Source: Streptomyces europaeiscabiei (GTDB lineage: Bacteria; Actinomycetota; Actinomycetes; Streptomycetales; Streptomycetaceae). Taken from it: a DNA stretch of 64,000 nucleotides. The notes under the pieces were generated by a model. The model was not told where the DNA came from. It searched no databases and saw nothing but the letters and a program-made list of their open reading frames with translations. Shown piece after piece: positions 16,318 through 25,126 of this stretch; position 1 is the first letter of the stretch; the number at the start of each line of letters is the position of its first letter. The position numbers were made by a program, and so were the translations under genes. The stretch lies in assembly GCF_036346855.1 (NCBI RefSeq), contig NZ_CP107841.1:496001-560000 (forward strand), in the 5' to 3' direction.

Positions 16318-17247
16318 ATGATCGAAGCGCGTGAGCTGACGAAGCGGTACGGGGACAAGACGGTGGTCGACCGTTTGAGCTTCACCGTCAAGGCCGGTGA
16401 GGTGACCGGCTTCCTGGGCCCCAACGGCGCGGGCAAGTCCACGACCATGCGCATGATCATCGGGTTGGACTCCCCCACGGGGGGCTCGGTCACGGTCAAC
16501 GGGCGGTCCTACGCCCGGCACGCGGCGCCGTTGCACGAGATCGGCTCGCTGCTGGAGGCCAAGTCGGTCCACCCGGGGCGGACGGCGTTCAACCACCTGA
16601 TGGCGCTCGCGCACACGCACGGCATCGCGCGCGGCCGGGTCGACGAGGTGATCGAGCTGGCAGGCCTGACCAGCGTGGCCGGCAAGCGGGTGGGCGCCTT
16701 CTCCCTCGGCATGGGACAGCGGCTCGGGATCGCCGCCGCCCTGCTCGGCGACCCGGCGATCGTGATGCTCGACGAGCCGGTCAACGGACTCGACCCGGAG
16801 GGTGTGCTGTGGGTACGCAACCTGCTGCGCCGGCTGGCCGACGAGGGCCGGGCCGTGATGCTCTCCTCGCACCTGATGAGCGAGACCGCGCTGATCGCCG
16901 ACCATCTGGTGATCATCGGGCGAGGGCGGCTGCTGGCGGACACCACCGTCGACGACTTCGTCCGGGACGCGGGCGGCGGTGGCGTGAAGGTCGCCACCAG
17001 CGAGCCATTGAAGCTGCGCTCCCTGCTGGCCGGTCCGGACGTCACGATCAGCTCCTCCGCCACCGAGGAACTGATCGTCGCCGGGCGGGACGCCCGGGAG
17101 ATCGGGGCGATCGCCGCCCAGCACGGGGTGCCGTTGTACGAACTCACCCCGCAGGCCGTCTCCTTGGAGGAAGCCTTCATGCAACTCACCGCCGCCGCCG
17201 TCGAGTACCAGAGCGCTCCCGCCGAGCCCACGCGAAAGGCCGCCTGA
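16318..17247 (+). CDS. ABC transporter ATP-binding protein
   Basis: A 309-residue ATPase of the drug/antibiotic exporter class. Walker A is GPNGAGKST (K40), Walker B is IVMLDEPVNGLDPEG, and the signature loop reads SLGMGQ, as is common in DrrA-type ATPases. The H-loop is SSHLMSE. The C-terminal about 90 residues are the accessory domain of this subclass. GAGGAAGG lies 9 bases before the ATG at 16318. The gene overlaps the permease by one base (TGATG) and heads an operon with a kinase and response regulator, the usual layout of a self-regulated efflux or membrane-stress exporter. The exported compound is not identifiable. Confidence 0.9.
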   Translation: MIEARELTKRYGDKTVVDRLSFTVKAGEVTGFLGPNGAGKSTTMRMIIGLDSPTGGSVTVNGRSYARHAAPLHEIGSLLEAKSVHPGRTAFNHLMALAHTHGIARGRVDEVIELAGLTSVAGKRVGAFSLGMGQRLGIAAALLGDPAIVMLDEPVNGLDPEGVLWVRNLLRRLADEGRAVMLSSHLMSETALIADHLVIIGRGRLLADTTVDDFVRDAGGGGVKVATSEPLKLRSLLAGPDVTISSSATEELIVAGRDAREIGAIAAQHGVPLYELTPQAVSLEEAFMQLTAAAVEYQSAPAEPTRKAA

Positions 17248-18077
17248 TGACCGCCACCGATCTCTCCGTGGTCCCCGCCCGCACCAGAGTGCACAAGGTG
17301 ACCGGCCGCCGGGTGCTGCGCTCGGAGTGGGCCAAGTTCTGGTCGCTGCGCTCCAGTTGGATCACCCTCGGGGTGGCCCTGGTGCTGCTGGTCCTCTTCG
17401 GGGCCATCGCCGCCTACACGTACAGTCCCGGCGTCATCGCCGACGGGCCGCCCGGCCCCGGCTCCGGCAGCAGCGACGCGGTCAGTCTGGCGCTGACCGG
17501 CGTGACCTTCGCGTCCCTGGCGGTGGGCGTCCTCGGGGTGCTGCTGTCGGCCGGCGAGTACAGCACCGGGATGATCCGGTCCACGCTCGCCGCGGTGCCG
17601 CGACGGCTGCCGGTGCTGTGGTCCAAGAGCGCCGTGATCGGGGTGATCGCGCTGGTCCTCGCCACGGTCGGCGCGCTGGCCGCGTTCCTGCTGGGCGTTC
17701 CCGGCCTGGACGGGGAGAAGATCTCCCTCTCGCTGGGCGACGACGGGGTCCTGCGCAGCCTGGCCGGCGCCGGTGCCTACCTCGGTCTGGTCGCCGTGTT
17801 CGGGGTGGCCCTCGGCGTGCTTCTCCGCTCCTCCGCCGGAGCCATCGCGGCCCTGGTCGGCATCCTGCTCATCCTCCCGGGCCTGGCCACGCTGCTGCCG
17901 GACTCGTGGTACGACACGATCACGCCCTACTTCCCCAGCAACGCGGGGTCGGCGATCTACTCCCTCACCGGGTCCGCGGACTCCCTCTCACCCGGACAGG
18001 GCCTCGCGGTCTTCGCCGGCTGGGTGGCCCTGGCTCTGGCCGGGGCCGCGTACCGGCTGGTCCGCACGGACACCTGA
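17247..18077 (+). CDS. ABC transporter permease (ABC-2 type)
   Basis: A 276-residue membrane protein with about six hydrophobic segments. It has the opening RVLRSEWAKFWSLRSSW typical of Streptomyces ABC-2 permeases, a first membrane helix at about 32-52, a periplasmic stretch, and further helices to the C-terminus (LAVFAGWVALALAGAAYRLV). Its start ATG shares one base with the TGA of the ATPase gene, so the two subunits are made together. It forms the membrane half of the exporter. The 78 bp to the kinase gene contain short GACCGAGGA repeats (18138-18156) but no terminator. Confidence 0.87.
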   Translation: MTATDLSVVPARTRVHKVTGRRVLRSEWAKFWSLRSSWITLGVALVLLVLFGAIAAYTYSPGVIADGPPGPGSGSSDAVSLALTGVTFASLAVGVLGVLLSAGEYSTGMIRSTLAAVPRRLPVLWSKSAVIGVIALVLATVGALAAFLLGVPGLDGEKISLSLGDDGVLRSLAGAGAYLGLVAVFGVALGVLLRSSAGAIAALVGILLILPGLATLLPDSWYDTITPYFPSNAGSAIYSLTGSADSLSPGQGLAVFAGWVALALAGAAYRLVRTDT

Positions 18078-18155
18078 TCTGCGGGATCTCAAGCACCCGC
18101 ACCTGCGAGACCACGGACGCCCGACCTCCGAGACCGAGGACCGAGACCGAGGACA

Positions 18156-19532
18156 ATGAGGACCATGAGTCCGCACCGCGCGACACCCGCCGCGGAGACC
18201 GCCCCGGGTCCGGCGCTCCCGCCGTCCCCGGGGTTCGACGCCGCCTGGCACCCGGTCCTGGGCCGCATGCTGCGGGGACAGCACCGGCGGCAGCTGCTGG
18301 ACCGGCGGCGTCCCTGGCTGCTCGACACCGCGGTGGTGCTGGTCGTGGTCCTGCTCAGCCTGCCCGACCTTCTCAACCACGGCGGCGACGGCGGCCCCTT
18401 CGGGGAGACGGAGTACCGCACCGACCTGCCCGCCGTCGTCCCGTTCCTCTTCGCGGCCGCACTGATCACCCCGCTGTGGTGGCGGCGCCGGGCCCCGGCC
18501 GTCACCTACTTCGTGATCGCGGCGGTCTCCCTCGTCCAGTGGTCGCTGGAAGTGTGGCAGCAGGCCGGGATGAGCATGCTCGTCGCCCTGTACAGCCTGG
18601 CCCTGCACGGCTCCCTGCGGGTGCTGGGCTGGGCCGTCGCGGTGACCGTCGGTGAACTGGCTCTCGCGGTCTGGCTCCTGGGACAGGTCGAGCATCCGCT
18701 GCTCGGTCTCTTCTTCCTGCTGGGCACGGCCATGGCGGCCGTCACCCTCGGTCTCACCCTCCGCATCCGCCGGATGTACCTGGTGACACTGGAGGACCGG
18801 GCCACCCGCCTGGAGGTCGAACGCGACCAGCGCGTCCGGCTCACCGCCGCCGCCGAGCGCTCCCGGGTCGCCCGCGAGATGCACGACATCGTCGGCCACA
18901 ACCTCTCCGTCATGGTCAGCGTCGCCGACGGCGCGGCGGTCCTCGCCACCAACCGGGGCGAGCAGTCCGCCGACGCCCTGCGCATCCTCGGAGACACCGG
19001 CCGGCAGGCCATGGGCGAGCTCCGTCGTGTCCTGGGCGTCCTGCGCGAGGGCCAGGACGACGAGCAGCTGCTCGGCCCACAGCCGGGAGTCCGTGATCTG
19101 GACCCCCTGCTGGCGCGGGTCCGCACCGCGGGCCTGCCGGTCACCTACCGGACCGTGGGCGATCTCGACGCGCTGGGCAGCGGTGTGCAGCTCACCGTGT
19201 ACCGCATCGTCCAGGAGGCCCTGACCAACACCCTCAAACACGCCGGGACGGGCACCGCGGCCGAGGTCGCGGTGACCGCCGAGGCCGGAACCGTACGCGT
19301 CCGGGTCGCCGACACCGGCGTACCGACGGGGACCCCCGGCCGCTCGGATCCGGAGCCGGGCGCCGACGACCCGGGGCACGGCCTGGTCGGCATCCGACAA
19401 CGGGCCGCGATGTACGGCGGCGCCGTCGCCATCGGCCCCCGCGACACCGGACACGGCTGGATCGTGGACGTTCTGCTGGACGTGCCCCCCGGGCCACCCA
19501 CTCCGCCGTCCTCAGGAGATCATCTGTCATGA
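18156..19532 (+). CDS. sensor histidine kinase, HisKA_3 (DesK/NarX) family
   Basis: A 458-residue membrane kinase. The N-terminal half contains about five hydrophobic helices (roughly 56-72, 92-108, 113-130, 138-200) with short loops, suggesting it senses the membrane rather than an external ligand. The phospho-acceptor box is VAREMHDIVGHNLSVMV with His243. The HATPase domain includes IVQEALTNTLKHAG and HGLVGIRQRAAMYGG. Its last codons overlap the start of the response regulator (ATGA), and the ABC exporter genes precede it, so it most likely controls that exporter. An internal Met at codon 4 is an alternative start. Confidence 0.88.
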   Translation: MRTMSPHRATPAAETAPGPALPPSPGFDAAWHPVLGRMLRGQHRRQLLDRRRPWLLDTAVVLVVVLLSLPDLLNHGGDGGPFGETEYRTDLPAVVPFLFAAALITPLWWRRRAPAVTYFVIAAVSLVQWSLEVWQQAGMSMLVALYSLALHGSLRVLGWAVAVTVGELALAVWLLGQVEHPLLGLFFLLGTAMAAVTLGLTLRIRRMYLVTLEDRATRLEVERDQRVRLTAAAERSRVAREMHDIVGHNLSVMVSVADGAAVLATNRGEQSADALRILGDTGRQAMGELRRVLGVLREGQDDEQLLGPQPGVRDLDPLLARVRTAGLPVTYRTVGDLDALGSGVQLTVYRIVQEALTNTLKHAGTGTAAEVAVTAEAGTVRVRVADTGVPTGTPGRSDPEPGADDPGHGLVGIRQRAAMYGGAVAIGPRDTGHGWIVDVLLDVPPGPPTPPSSGDHLS

Positions 19533-20197
19533 CCACCGTGCTGATCGCCGACGACCAGCCGCTTCAACGGCTCGGCTTCCGCATGCTTCTCCAGGGCACC
19601 CCCGGCCTCACCCCGGTCGGCGAGGCCGAGCACGGCGCCGAAGCCGTGCGGCTCGCCGCCCGGCTGCGGCCCGACGTCGTCCTCATGGACATCCGCATGC
19701 CCGGGATGGACGGTCTGGAGGCGACCCGCCGGATCGTCGCCGCCGGTGGCCGCACCCGCGTCCTCATCGTGACCACCTTCGACCTCGACGAGTACGCGTA
19801 CGACGGGCTGCGGTCCGGTGCCAGCGGTTTCCTCCTCAAGGACGCGCGCCCCGAGGAACTCGTCGCCGGCATCCACGCGGTCGCCACCGGCGACGCCGTC
19901 GTGGCCCCCAGCCTCACCCGACGGCTCCTGGACGCCTACGCCCACCAGGTACTCGCTCCCACCGGCACCCCTCTCCCCGCCGACCCCCGGCTGAAGACCC
20001 TCAGCGAGCGCGAACACGAGGTGCTGGTCGCCATCGGCCAGGGCTGGACCAACGCGGAGATCGCCGAACGGCTCGTCCTCACCGAATCCACCGTGAAGAA
20101 GCACGTCGGCCGTGTCCTCGCCAAGATCGGGGCCCGCGACCGCATCCAGGCCGTGATCACGGCGTACGACGCCGGGCTGGTCAGGGCGAAGCCGTAG
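19529..20197 (+). CDS. LuxR-family response regulator
   Basis: A 222-residue receiver-plus-LuxR protein. The receiver has IADDQ, the phosphoacceptor Asp54 in VVLMDIRMPGM and the Lys in SGFLLKDARPEEL. The DNA-binding part is LSEREHEVLVAIGQGWTNAE and TVKKHVGRVLAKIGARDRIQ. It is coupled by a four-base overlap to the kinase and is the last gene of the ABC operon. It could bind the palindrome upstream of the operon, though LuxR-type sites are usually less symmetrical than that one. Confidence 0.9.
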   Translation: MTTVLIADDQPLQRLGFRMLLQGTPGLTPVGEAEHGAEAVRLAARLRPDVVLMDIRMPGMDGLEATRRIVAAGGRTRVLIVTTFDLDEYAYDGLRSGASGFLLKDARPEELVAGIHAVATGDAVVAPSLTRRLLDAYAHQVLAPTGTPLPADPRLKTLSEREHEVLVAIGQGWTNAEIAERLVLTESTVKKHVGRVLAKIGARDRIQAVITAYDAGLVRAKP

Positions 20198-20288
20198 CCG
20201 CCGTGCCCGCCCCGTCGAGGCGCGGGCGCGCGCCGCGCAGGACGGCACCGGCCCACCGTGTGGCAGCGTCTGTGCGAGGCTGACGGAC

Positions 20289-20849
20289 ATGACGGTGCAT
20301 CAAGCCTCGGAGTTCCTGCAGCTGACCCGCCCCGAGGAGGTCACCCCGGGGCTCAGACAGCAGATCGCCGGCTGTTGGGAGGTCGTGGCGAACGCCGGTG
20401 GCGCGGTCCTCGCCACCGAGTTCCCTCCCCTGCCGGTGAGCGCGCACGACGTCGGTCCCGTGGTCGACTCGCTCGTCCACGGGCTCGCCCCCGGTCGCGG
20501 CAGACTGCTCGTCGCCACCGTCGGCGGCTCGCTCGCCGGCTGGCTGATCGTCCGCCGGGAGCCGCATCCGCTCGGCGCGCACTGCGGCACGGTCAACCAC
20601 GTCCAGACGCATCCGCGCTTCCGCGGCCGGGGCATCGGCACCGCTCTGATGCACCGCGTGCATGACATCGCCCGGGACGAGATGGGCCTGGAGCGACTCT
20701 CGCTCTCCACCCGGGGCGGCGTGGGCCTGGAGGAGTTCTACCGCAAGGTGGGCTGGGAGGAGGTCGGCCGCTGGCCCGGCGCGCTGCGGATCGCCCCCGG
20801 TGACGACCGTGACGCGATCCTGATGAGCCTCGCCCTGCGAACCGTCTGA
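20289..20849 (+). CDS. GNAT-family N-acetyltransferase
   Basis: A 186-residue protein with a GNAT fold in its second half: a central strand (GTVNHVQTHPRFRGRGIGTALM) containing the acetyl-CoA pyrophosphate loop R-G-R-G-I-G, followed by LERLSLSTRGGVGLEEFYRKVGWEE, the usual beta-5 and alpha-4 elements. The substrate is unknown; it could be an amine, an antibiotic or a protein terminus. It is a separate unit 91 bp after the response-regulator stop. The 236 bp after it contain only a C-rich tract and the promoter region of the PLP operon. Confidence 0.82.
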   Translation: MTVHQASEFLQLTRPEEVTPGLRQQIAGCWEVVANAGGAVLATEFPPLPVSAHDVGPVVDSLVHGLAPGRGRLLVATVGGSLAGWLIVRREPHPLGAHCGTVNHVQTHPRFRGRGIGTALMHRVHDIARDEMGLERLSLSTRGGVGLEEFYRKVGWEEVGRWPGALRIAPGDDRDAILMSLALRTV

Positions 20850-21085
20850 CCCTCCGAAGCCCCGCCCCGCCCGGCCCCTCGATCCGTTCACCCGTTCAAC
20901 CCGTGCGCTCTTCCCGGCCGTCCTGTTCCCCCTCTCCGACCGTCCCGTTCCAGCCGTCGGACGTCGGGAAACAGCCCCTCCCCCACCGGGCCCGATTCCG
21001 GAAGGCCCGGCGAGGGGAGGGTTACGGTCGTTATGGCCGATTGCCGACACCGGTACGTCTTCCTCGGTGGGGAGGAACATCTGGG

Positions 21086-22555
21086 ATGAGCGACGACGAC
21101 CCGTTGTACCTGGAACCACGGCTGGAACCGCGCACAGCGGCTCTCCTGGACTCGGCGCAGCTCCTGCACACCCTCGTGGACGCTCTGGGCTCCCCGCTGA
21201 ACGTCCTCCTGCCGGACCAGATCGCCGATAATGTACGGCGCTTCCGTTCGGTACTCGACCGCCATCGGCTGGCCGGGCGGATCTACTTCGCCCACAAGGC
21301 GAACCGTGCCGGCTCCCTCGTGCGCCGTCTCACCACGACGGACGCGGCCCTCGACGCCGCGTCGCTCGGCGAACTGCGGCACGCTCTCGGGTCCGGGTTC
21401 ACCGGATCCCGGATCATGGCGACCGGTCCCAAGGACCCGGCGTTCCTCTGGCTCGCCACGCGCAGCGGAGCGTGCCTCAACGCCGACGGTCCCGGCGAGC
21501 TGGAGCAGGCGGCGGGTTTCGTCCGCGCCCACGGACTTCCGCGCGTCCGTGTCCTGCTGCGCCTGTCCGGGTTCGAGACGTCCGGAACCAGAACGCTCTC
21601 GCGGCGAAGCCGCTTCGGTACGCCGGTGAAGTCCCTGCACCACCTTCTCGATGTCCTCGAACGGCACCGGGACGAGCTGGAACCGGTCGGTGTCGGCTAC
21701 CACCTCGACACCACGAGCCTCGACGAGAAGGCGGCGGCGCTCGAAGGATGCCTCCAGGCCATGGAGGAGCTGTGGATTCGTGGTTTCCAGCCGCGCGCCA
21801 TCGACATCGGCGGCGGCTTCGGCGTCAGTTACCTGGCGCACGCGGCCCAGTGGGAGCGCTACACCACCGAGCTGACCCGCGCCGTCATGGGCGGCCGCCC
21901 GCCCATGACCTGGGGCGGCCACGGCTACGGTCTGCGGGCGGAGAACGGCACACTCAAGGGCGCGCTGAGCCTCTACCCGGCCCATCGGCCCACGGCCGGT
22001 GCCGCGTATCTCGACGAACTGCTGTCCCGCCCGGCGCCGAGCCTCGGGCGCCCGCTGGGCACCCTCCTGCTGGAGAGCCTCTACGACCTCTACGTCGAGC
22101 CCGGCCGGGCCCTGGCCGACCAGTGCGGACTCACCCTGGGCAGGGTCCTGGAGATCAGGCCCACGGACACGGGTGAGCCCATGGTGCGCCTCGCGATGAA
22201 CGCGGGTGCAGTCGGCCTGGAGGACCACGGCGTGCTCATGGACCCCGTGGTCCTGCCCCGCGACCCGGCCCCGCCCGACACGGCGGGCCCGGTGGCGGTC
22301 CACCTCATGGGCAACCTCTGCCTGGAGGCGGATCTCATCACCCGCCGCACCGTGTACCTGCCCCGGCTGCCGCGGTCCGGCGATCTCCTGGCCTTCGCCA
22401 ACACGGCCGGCTACTGCATGGACTTCGCGGCCACACCCGCCCAACAGCAGCCCATGGCACGGAAGGTGGCCGTCTACGAGGAGAACGGCCACCCGCGGTG
22501 GTGTCTGGACGAGGAGTACTGGCCGCTCGACCTTACGGGGGACCCGCAGGAATGA
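21086..22555 (+). CDS. PLP-dependent decarboxylase-like enzyme, fold type III (Y4yA-like)
   Basis: A 489-residue enzyme related to diaminopimelate/ornithine decarboxylases. The PLP lysine is K71 in YFAHKANR. The phosphate-binding loop is DIGGGFGVSYL (about 235-245). Near the C-terminus GNLCLEADLITRR and AGYCMDF correspond to the Cys/Asp and Tyr motifs that close the active site between subunits. The protein is longer than typical LysA (about 420-460). The family seems to match proteins annotated as Y4yA after a rhizobial symbiotic-plasmid gene, with no known reaction. GGGGAGG lies 11 bases before ATG 21086. Its stop overlaps the next start by four bases, so it opens a coupled operon. Substrate and reaction are unknown; decarboxylation of an amino acid is the simplest reading. 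Confidence 0.8.
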   Translation: MSDDDPLYLEPRLEPRTAALLDSAQLLHTLVDALGSPLNVLLPDQIADNVRRFRSVLDRHRLAGRIYFAHKANRAGSLVRRLTTTDAALDAASLGELRHALGSGFTGSRIMATGPKDPAFLWLATRSGACLNADGPGELEQAAGFVRAHGLPRVRVLLRLSGFETSGTRTLSRRSRFGTPVKSLHHLLDVLERHRDELEPVGVGYHLDTTSLDEKAAALEGCLQAMEELWIRGFQPRAIDIGGGFGVSYLAHAAQWERYTTELTRAVMGGRPPMTWGGHGYGLRAENGTLKGALSLYPAHRPTAGAAYLDELLSRPAPSLGRPLGTLLLESLYDLYVEPGRALADQCGLTLGRVLEIRPTDTGEPMVRLAMNAGAVGLEDHGVLMDPVVLPRDPAPPDTAGPVAVHLMGNLCLEADLITRRTVYLPRLPRSGDLLAFANTAGYCMDFAATPAQQQPMARKVAVYEENGHPRWCLDEEYWPLDLTGDPQE

Positions 22556-23871
22556 GGTACGACAACATCACCGACGCCATCGGCGACACACCGCTGGTCC
22601 GCATCGACCCGGCCGTTCACGGGCTGCGCAACATCGACCTGTACGCCAAGCTGGAGATGCTCAACCCCTTCGGCTCGCTGAAGGACCGGGCCGCGTGGAG
22701 CATGACCCGGCGGGAGATCTCCGGCGCCAAGGAGCGCGGCGAGACGATCGTGGAGCTGTCCAGCGGGAACACCGCCAAGGCCCTGGCCCTCATCGCCGGC
22801 TTGCACGGACTGCCGTTCAAGAGCGTCACCAACCGGATGCGCATACCCGAGATCAAGGACCTGCTCCTGCTGCTCGGCGCCGAGATCGAGGAACTGCCCG
22901 GCCGGACCGAATGCCTCGACCCGACCGACACCGACGATCCGCTGACCCTCTTCCACCAGCGGCTGAACCGCCCCGGTGGCGCCCACCTGCACACCGACCA
23001 GTACTTCAACGCCCTCAACACCGAGGCCCACGCCACCGGAACGGGCCCGGAGATCATCGCCGACCTGGACGGGCGGGCCCCCGACTGGTTCATCGCCTGC
23101 GTGGGCACGGCCGGGTCCTCCACCGGCGTCGCCCGGGCCCTGCGCGCGCACGATCCGGCGGTGCGCGTCGTCGGACTCGTGGGCCGGAAGGCGGACTTCA
23201 TCCCCGGCATCCGCACGGTCGACGAGGTGCAGGAGGTCGGCATCTTCGACCCGGCCACCTACGACACGCTGGAGGCCGTGAGCGCCGACGAGGCCATCGA
23301 CGGGATGCTCACCCTGCTCCGCCGCTGCGGCCTGCTCGCCGGCCCCACCGGAGGAGCGGCCTACTACGGCGGAGTCCGTCACCTCCGGGCGCTGGACGCC
23401 GAGTTGACGGAACGCAAGGCCGCCGTCTTCATCGTCTGCGACCGTGTGGAGAGCTACCTCGACTACGTCCGCCGGCGCCGCCCCGATCTGCTGGGCCGCC
23501 CTCCCGCGAAGACCTCGGTCACCACACTGACCGACACCGAGATCCGCTCGGCGACGGTCATCGACGTCGAGGACGCCCGGAAGTGGATCGCGGCGCAGCG
23601 CCCCCTCGTGGTCGACCTGCGCGGCCCCTTCGCGTACGCGGCGCTCCACATCGACGGTTCGGTGAACATCGTCGACGAGCTCTTCGGCGAACTCCTCCGG
23701 GGCGGGCTGCCCTTCGGCAGGCGTCAGCCCGTGCTGCTCGCGTGCCCGGTGGGCGAGCAGTCGGCCCGGTACGCGGCCCTGCTCACCCGCATGGGTCACC
23801 TCGACGTGCGCAGTCTGGCCGGCGGCATCATCGCCTGGCGGGACGCCGGTGCGCCGCTGGTGCGTGACTGA
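22552..23871 (+). CDS. cysteine-synthase-like PLP enzyme fused to a rhodanese domain
   Basis: A 439-residue two-domain protein. Residues about 1-315 are a fold type II PLP enzyme of the cysteine synthase family: GDTPLVRI, the PLP lysine K44 in NPFGSLKDR, the substrate loop SSGNTAKA and the phosphate cup GPTGGA. Residues about 330-439 are a rhodanese domain with catalytic C398 in ACPVGEQSA and the closing LAGGIIAWRDAG. Rhodaneses carry persulfide sulfur, so the fusion suggests sulfur delivered directly to a beta-replacement reaction. The start overlaps the previous stop (ATGA), and the next gene begins 2 bp after the stop. The acceptor substrate is unknown; O-acetyl- or O-phospho-serine-type substrates are usual for the family. 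Confidence 0.85.
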   Translation: MRYDNITDAIGDTPLVRIDPAVHGLRNIDLYAKLEMLNPFGSLKDRAAWSMTRREISGAKERGETIVELSSGNTAKALALIAGLHGLPFKSVTNRMRIPEIKDLLLLLGAEIEELPGRTECLDPTDTDDPLTLFHQRLNRPGGAHLHTDQYFNALNTEAHATGTGPEIIADLDGRAPDWFIACVGTAGSSTGVARALRAHDPAVRVVGLVGRKADFIPGIRTVDEVQEVGIFDPATYDTLEAVSADEAIDGMLTLLRRCGLLAGPTGGAAYYGGVRHLRALDAELTERKAAVFIVCDRVESYLDYVRRRRPDLLGRPPAKTSVTTLTDTEIRSATVIDVEDARKWIAAQRPLVVDLRGPFAYAALHIDGSVNIVDELFGELLRGGLPFGRRQPVLLACPVGEQSARYAALLTRMGHLDVRSLAGGIIAWRDAGAPLVRD

Positions 23872-23872
23872 C

Positions 23873-25081
23873 ATGACGGATCCCGTCGCACGGCCGACGG
23901 AACTGGTGGAACTTGCGGGGTGGCAGCGGTCGTTGCGCGCCCAGTTCCCGATCGTCGTCGGGCATCCGGACCTCGCCTACCTGGACAGTGCGGCCACCAG
24001 CCAGAAGCCGCAGCCCGTCCTGGACGCCGTACAGACGTATCTGACCACCTCGAACGCCAACGCCGGTCGGGGCTCGTATCCCTGGGCCAACACCACGACG
24101 GCGCTGGTGGAGAACGCCCGCGGCCGGATCAAGGAGTTCCTGGACGACCCGGACCCGCGGCGGTCGTCGGTCCACTTCACCGGTGGGACCACCGAGGGGC
24201 TGCGGAGCATCGCCCGGGACTGGCTGCCCGCGCTCCTCGCCGACGGGGACGAGATCGTCGTCCCCTTCGCCGACCACCAGGCGAACCTTTCCCCGTGGCT
24301 GGAGGCACAGGAGCTGCTGGCCCGCCGGGGCGTGCGGGTCCGCGTCCGGTCTCTGCCGTACCAGGAGAGTTCGGGCGACTACGATCCGGGGGCGCTCGCC
24401 GCGATCGTCGGCCCCCGCACCCGTTTCGTGGCCGCCACCCATGTCCATCACGTCTACGGCGTTGACATGAACGTGCACCGCATACGGCAGGTGGTCGGGC
24501 CGGAGGTGCCGATCTGTCTGGACTCCGCGCAGGGCATCGGCCATCTGCCGGTCTCGACGGCCGGTCTCGACGTCGACTTCGTGGTGTTCTCCGGCCACAA
24601 GGCGATGGCCCTGCCGGGTTCCGGTGCCGTGTGGTCCCGGAACCGGCGTGGACCGGCCTTCCGCCCCGGCGGGTGGAGCGGCACTCCCAACACGGTCGGC
24701 ATCGTCTCCCTGACGGCGGCGCTCGACTGGCTGGACGCCGCCGGAACCGACCGGATCGAGCGCTGGACGGTGGCGCTGACCTCCCGGCTCACGGACGGCC
24801 TGGCCCGGATGGACGCCTATGAGGTGCTGGGCTGCCGATCGAGTCTCGCGGCCGGCACCGAGGTGCAGCGGCGCCGGAGTCTCGTCACCTTCCGGCACCG
24901 CGAGATCGGTTCACGGGACCTCGGATTCATCCTCTTCAGCCACGGGTTCATGGTGCGGACGGACGGCCACTGCCAGGCGGGCCGTGGTGCGGAGGACGGC
25001 GCGGTGCGGGCGAGTCTGCATGTGCACAACACCCCACAGGAGATCGACCAGTTGCTCTCCACTCTCGCTTCTCTGCAATGA
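23873..25081 (+). CDS. cysteine-desulfurase-like aminotransferase class V (SufS/IscS family)
   Basis: A 402-residue fold type I PLP enzyme. It has AYLDSAATSQKPQPV near the N-terminus, the HHVYGVD and CLDSAQGIGHLPV motifs, and the PLP lysine K243 in FSGHKAMALPGSG. The catalytic Cys of SufS-type desulfurases is present as C367 in RTDGHCQAG. It would take sulfur from cysteine (or a related thiol) as an enzyme persulfide. It is not beside sufBCD or tRNA-thiolation genes but inside an operon with a rhodanese fusion, suggesting dedicated sulfur supply for a small molecule. The ATG at 23873 lies 2 bp after the preceding stop. A lyase acting on another substrate remains possible. Confidence 0.84.
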   Translation: MTDPVARPTELVELAGWQRSLRAQFPIVVGHPDLAYLDSAATSQKPQPVLDAVQTYLTTSNANAGRGSYPWANTTTALVENARGRIKEFLDDPDPRRSSVHFTGGTTEGLRSIARDWLPALLADGDEIVVPFADHQANLSPWLEAQELLARRGVRVRVRSLPYQESSGDYDPGALAAIVGPRTRFVAATHVHHVYGVDMNVHRIRQVVGPEVPICLDSAQGIGHLPVSTAGLDVDFVVFSGHKAMALPGSGAVWSRNRRGPAFRPGGWSGTPNTVGIVSLTAALDWLDAAGTDRIERWTVALTSRLTDGLARMDAYEVLGCRSSLAAGTEVQRRRSLVTFRHREIGSRDLGFILFSHGFMVRTDGHCQAGRGAEDGAVRASLHVHNTPQEIDQLLSTLASLQ

Positions 25082-25126
25082 TTTCCATTAGCAGAGGCGT
25101 GACGACACGGAGGCAGTGCGACCGGC

